Below, piece by piece: positions 7,641-9,625 of a DNA stretch of 9,625 bases. The stretch spans positions 1-9,625 of the forward strand of contig JAUWCW010000052.1 of the NCBI GenBank assembly GCA_030609125.1, given 5' to 3'. The notes below the pieces were generated by a model, which worked only from the letters and a program-made list of their open reading frames with translations, made no database searches and was not told the origin of the DNA. This DNA comes from Candidatus Rokuibacteriota bacterium (GTDB taxonomy: Bacteria > JAUVQV01). Position numbers and translations under genes: made by a program. Numbering within the stretch: position 1 is the first letter of the stretch; each line of letters begins with the position of its first letter.

Positions 7641-9142
7641 GCAAGAGCGCCCAACCCCTGGTTCTCGTCGTCGACGACGAGCCGGACATTCTCACCCTGA
7701 ACCGCATGGTCCTGGAGCAGGCGGGATTCCAGGTCGTCACCGCCGGCAACGGGGTGGACGCCATCCAGAAGGCGGTAGACTTCACTCCCGACGTGATCGT
7801 TCTCGATGTCATGATGCCCCGCATGAACGGCTACCAGGTCTGCCGCCTTCTGAAGAACGACCGGCGGACGGCGGCGATCCCCATCATCATCTGCACCGTC
7901 AAGTCCCTCGAGACCGAGAAGCTCTATGCCTACACCTCCGGCGCCGACGAGTACCTGGTGAAGCCCTTTGAAAAGGAGGATATCGTCGCGCTGGTCCGCA
8001 AGAGCCTCAAGGGCCGCGAATACCGCCAGGGTGTCTCTCTCCAGGAGGGCGAGGTCCCGAGGACACGGACCAGCACGGACAGCATCCTCTCCGACGTCAA
8101 CAGCCTTCTTGACCGCCGGCTGATGGAGTTGACCATACTCCAGGCCCTGACCAAGACCCTGAGCAGCACCCTGGCGCTGAACGACGTGCTGCGTGAGATC
8201 CAGGCGGGGCTCCTCGGCCTGGGCTACCCGAACGCCAGGATCCTCCTGCTGAAGGAAAAGGGGATGCTCGAGGAGACCCTCCCCAGTGACTCCCCCATCA
8301 TCGTCGACAGCAGAAAGTACCCGCTCCTGTCAAAGGTCGTCGGCAGGAACGAGGTCTTCATCCTTGAAGCCGAGGAGGCAGCCCGCTCCATCCCGCTGGA
8401 TCTGCAGCAGGTGATGCACGCCCAGACGGTGCTCTTTGTTCCCATCCACGCCAAGGGCCGCCCCATAGGGCTGCTCATCGTGGAGAACACTCCCGGCCAG
8501 GCGATGAACCGCAACCAGGAGGAGTTTCTCCTGACCCTGGCGAGCCAGGCGGGGCTGGCCATCGAGAACGCCAACCTCTACGAGCGCACCCTGCAGCTCT
8601 CCATCACCGACGGGCTGACGGAAATCTACAACTACCGGTTTTTCCGCCAGCGCCTGGAAGAGGAGGTCGCCCGCTCCAAGCGCTACGGCTGCGCCCTGGG
8701 GCTGCTCATCCTGGACATAGATCACTTCAAGGGCTTCAACGACCGGTACGGCCACCTTGTGGGAGACGAGATCCTCAAGAACGTGGCGCGGATTCTCAAG
8801 GCGAACACCCGCGACGTCGACGTCGTGGCCCGCTACGGCGGCGAGGAGTTCGCGATCCTGCTGAACGAGATCGACCTCAAGGAGGCGATCGTCTACGCCG
8901 AGCGCATCCGCGAAGCCGTGGAAGACTTCATGCTGGCCCTGCCCGACGGCTCGAGGGCGGGGGTCACCGTGAGCCTCGGCGTCGCCGTCTGCCAGAGCGG
9001 AAATATTGAAGAGAAGGAGTTCATCCGCCGGGCCGATCAGGCCCTCTACCGTGCGAAGGAAATGGGCAGGAACAGGGTGTGTGTCTGGCAGCCGGAGGGG
9101 GACCATCTCTGCCCGTCCGAGAAGAGCAAAGAAGGCTCTTGA
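7637..9142 (+). CDS. Response regulator with REC, GAF and GGDEF domains (diguanylate cyclase)
   Basis: Cytoplasmic two-component output protein predicted to make cyclic di-GMP from two GTP when phosphorylated. The receiver domain, residues 8-125, has the acidic pocket D13-D14, phospho-acceptor D57, T87 and K109 followed by P-F. A helical linker at about 155-175 leads to a GAF domain at about 165-312, which may sense a small ligand or serve for dimer contact. A short signalling helix then enters the GGDEF domain, starting with D325-G-L-T328. Catalytic features are intact: D360-I-D362-x-F-K, N368-D369 and the signature GGEEF at 401-405. The inhibitory c-di-GMP site RxxD is present as R392-D-V-D395, five residues before GGEEF, so product feedback is likely. 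There is no transmembrane segment and no EAL or HD-GYP domain. The start ATG lies inside the lolA stop (ATGA), with GGAAG at 7622-7626 as a weak ribosome site, so expression is probably coupled to lolA. No partner histidine kinase gene is in the window. Confidence 0.93.
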   Translation: MSKSAQPLVLVVDDEPDILTLNRMVLEQAGFQVVTAGNGVDAIQKAVDFTPDVIVLDVMMPRMNGYQVCRLLKNDRRTAAIPIIICTVKSLETEKLYAYTSGADEYLVKPFEKEDIVALVRKSLKGREYRQGVSLQEGEVPRTRTSTDSILSDVNSLLDRRLMELTILQALTKTLSSTLALNDVLREIQAGLLGLGYPNARILLLKEKGMLEETLPSDSPIIVDSRKYPLLSKVVGRNEVFILEAEEAARSIPLDLQQVMHAQTVLFVPIHAKGRPIGLLIVENTPGQAMNRNQEEFLLTLASQAGLAIENANLYERTLQLSITDGLTEIYNYRFFRQRLEEEVARSKRYGCALGLLILDIDHFKGFNDRYGHLVGDEILKNVARILKANTRDVDVVARYGGEEFAILLNEIDLKEAIVYAERIREAVEDFMLALPDGSRAGVTVSLGVAVCQSGNIEEKEFIRRADQALYRAKEMGRNRVCVWQPEGDHLCPSEKSKEGS

Positions 9143-9167
9143 CATTGGTTTTTCCTGTTGCTATTAA
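9139..9167 (+). promoter_or_regulatory. Strong sigma-70-type promoter for the small Cys-rich/acidic protein gene
   Basis: TTGACA at 9139-9144 is a perfect -35, with a 17-bp spacer to TATTAA at 9162-9167 (4 of 6 to TATAAT), preceded by TGC for an extended -10. The -35 overlaps the stop codon of the cyclase gene. Predicted start of transcription is near 9174, giving a leader of about 75 nt. The spacer and -10 region are AT-rich against a GC-rich background, which strengthens the call. Confidence 0.65.
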
Positions 9168-9177
9168 GAGCGTGAAA

Positions 9178-9234
9178 CGTCCGGGGCCGGGTGGAGAGCC
9201 CGTTCAGAATCCGAGGAAGGGAGGAGGCCGGACG
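9178..9234 (+). promoter_or_regulatory. Possible structured leader ending just before the ribosome site
   Basis: CGTCCGG at 9178-9184 and CCGGACG at 9228-9234 form a perfect 7-bp stem enclosing 43 nt. Within it, CGGG at 9188-9191 and CCCG at 9199-9202 can form a small hairpin. The outer stem closes one base before the GGGAGGG ribosome site at 9236-9242, so its folding could affect translation. It matches no riboswitch class known to me and might be chance in GC-rich DNA. Confidence 0.3.
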
Positions 9235-9248
9235 GGGAGGGAAGAACC

Positions 9249-9509
9249 GTGTGCTGCGACCTCTGCGATCTGTACGAGAAGTGCCGGGAAGTAGTCTCTC
9301 CGGAGGCGCTCTGCTGCAGCGAATGCGCCCAGATGCCGGCTTGCGGGGACAGCGCCGTTGCCGGGCAGCACCTGATGGACGACGACGAGTACGACGACCT
9401 CGACGACGAGATGGAAGACGACGACCTCGACGGCCTCTATGACGACGACCTCGACGATGACGCAGACTACGAAGAGGACGACGAAGAGGACTACGAATCC
9501 CGCCACTAG
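9249..9509 (+). CDS. Small protein of unknown function: duplicated CCxxCx5C motif and polyacidic tail
   Basis: I do not recognise a family. The 86-aa product starts at a GTG preceded by GGGAGGG at 9236-9242. The first 33 residues hold eight cysteines in two copies of one pattern, CC-x2-C-x5-C: Cys 2, 3, 6 and 12, then Cys 22, 23, 26 and 32, an exact 20-residue offset. This suggests a duplicated metal-binding (Zn or Fe-S) or disulphide unit. Residues 44-83 are 29 of 40 Asp or Glu, broken only by Tyr, Leu, Met, Gly and Ala, so the tail is probably disordered and could bind cations or basic proteins. There is no signal peptide or membrane segment, so it is likely cytosolic. Codon third positions are mostly G or C, like the neighbours, which argues that this is a real gene. 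The acidic part rests on GAC-rich DNA repeats, so its length may vary between strains. A dedicated promoter lies upstream at 9139-9167. Existence as a gene is likely; function is unknown. Confidence 0.75.
   Translation: MCCDLCDLYEKCREVVSPEALCCSECAQMPACGDSAVAGQHLMDDDEYDDLDDEMEDDDLDGLYDDDLDDDADYEEDDEEDYESRH
9376..9497 (+). repeat. GAC-rich low-complexity coding repeat
   Basis: The DNA for the acidic tail is built of GAC/GAG codons. The 15-mer GACGACGACCTCGAC occurs at 9417-9431 and again at 9441-9455, with 14 of its bases also at 9391-9404. The two full copies are 24 bp apart, in frame, encoding an 8-residue DDDLD-containing unit. Such repeats can expand or contract by slippage without breaking the frame. 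Confidence 0.7.
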
Positions 9510-9565
9510 CCCGGATGTTTCATGATATCCGCGCTCGCAGCAGATGGCTCATGAAATTTCCGGGC
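9509..9565. repeat. Inverted repeat after the small protein gene, possible transcript-end hairpin
   Basis: GCCCGGATGTTTCATGA at 9509-9525 and TCATGAAATTTCCGGGC at 9549-9565 are complementary at 15 of 17 positions, with a 23-nt loop. The left arm begins at the last base of the stop codon TAG. No T-run follows directly; the nearest is TTTTT at 9616-9620. It could be a non-canonical terminator, an mRNA-stabilising end or a copy of a dispersed palindromic repeat. It shares no evident sequence with the larger palindrome at 6725-6850. Confidence 0.65.
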
Positions 9566-9625
9566 TGGCGGCGTTCGGGTCCGGGGTTTCCCGCGTTTCC
9601 GGGTTCCGTTGACGGTTTTTGTTTG

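Noticed and set aside
9122-9153. Hairpin AAGAGC/GCTCTT followed by TTTTT as a terminator of the cyclase gene
   Set aside because: The stem has only six weak pairs with a 7-nt loop, the T-run begins 8 nt after it, and the region is better explained by the promoter whose -35 overlaps it.
9174-9248. Leader considered as a c-di-GMP riboswitch because of the cyclase next door
   Set aside because: I could not find the conserved core or tetraloop/receptor elements of GEMM-type aptamers; only a simple stem is visible.
9191-9442. Alternative + frame over the small gene, giving a very basic product
   Set aside because: The overlapping frame at 9249 has an ordered double Cys motif, good third-position GC bias and a well-spaced ribosome site; the basic product is the off-frame reading of GAC repeats.
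9606-9620. CCG-TTGA-CGG followed by TTTTT as an intrinsic terminator, or TTGACG as a -35 box
   Set aside because: The stem is only three pairs, and no -10 box can be checked because the window ends at 9625.

Overview
The window is a GC-rich stretch of a diderm (Gram-negative) genome. All recognisable genes lie on the + strand and use codons strongly biased to G or C in the third position. The theme is outer-membrane biogenesis: a TamB-type translocation protein, an Omp85/BamA-superfamily outer-membrane protein and a LolA-type lipoprotein carrier. A diguanylate cyclase response regulator and a small cysteine-rich acidic protein follow. The seven-POTRA Omp85 protein and the REC-GAF-GGDEF architecture would fit a deltaproteobacterium (Desulfobacterota, for example a Desulfuromonas/Geobacter relative). 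That placement is inference, because no rRNA or other marker gene is present.

Layout. 2-3919: TamB-like protein, cut off at its 5' end by the window edge. 3940-6720: Omp85/BamA-like protein with a signal peptide, seven apparent POTRA domains and a 16-strand-type barrel; it starts 20 nt after the tamB stop, so the two form an operon. 6721-6947: intergenic, holding a roughly 126-bp imperfect palindrome with a nested hairpin, then a possible extended -10 promoter. 6948-7640: LolA-like periplasmic protein, whose better start may be the GTG at 6972. 7637-9142: REC-GAF-GGDEF protein, overlapping lolA by 4 nt (ATGA), so probably translationally coupled. 9139-9167: a strong sigma-70-type promoter overlapping the stop codon of the cyclase gene. 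9249-9509: an 86-aa protein of unknown function with two copies of a CCxxCx5C motif and a highly acidic tail. 9509-9565: an inverted repeat directly after that gene.

How the parts may work together. TamB proteins span the periplasm and act with an Omp85 partner in outer-membrane assembly or lipid transport; the gene pair supports that here. LolA carries lipoproteins from the inner to the outer membrane. The ATGA coupling of lolA to an apparently active diguanylate cyclase links a housekeeping envelope function to c-di-GMP signalling by co-expression, although no direct mechanistic link can be seen. The last small gene has its own promoter and looks independently controlled.

The least explained items are the cysteine/acidic miniprotein with its structured leader, the long intergenic palindrome, and the Omp85 protein, whose POTRA number exceeds that of both E. 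coli BamA (five) and TamA (three).
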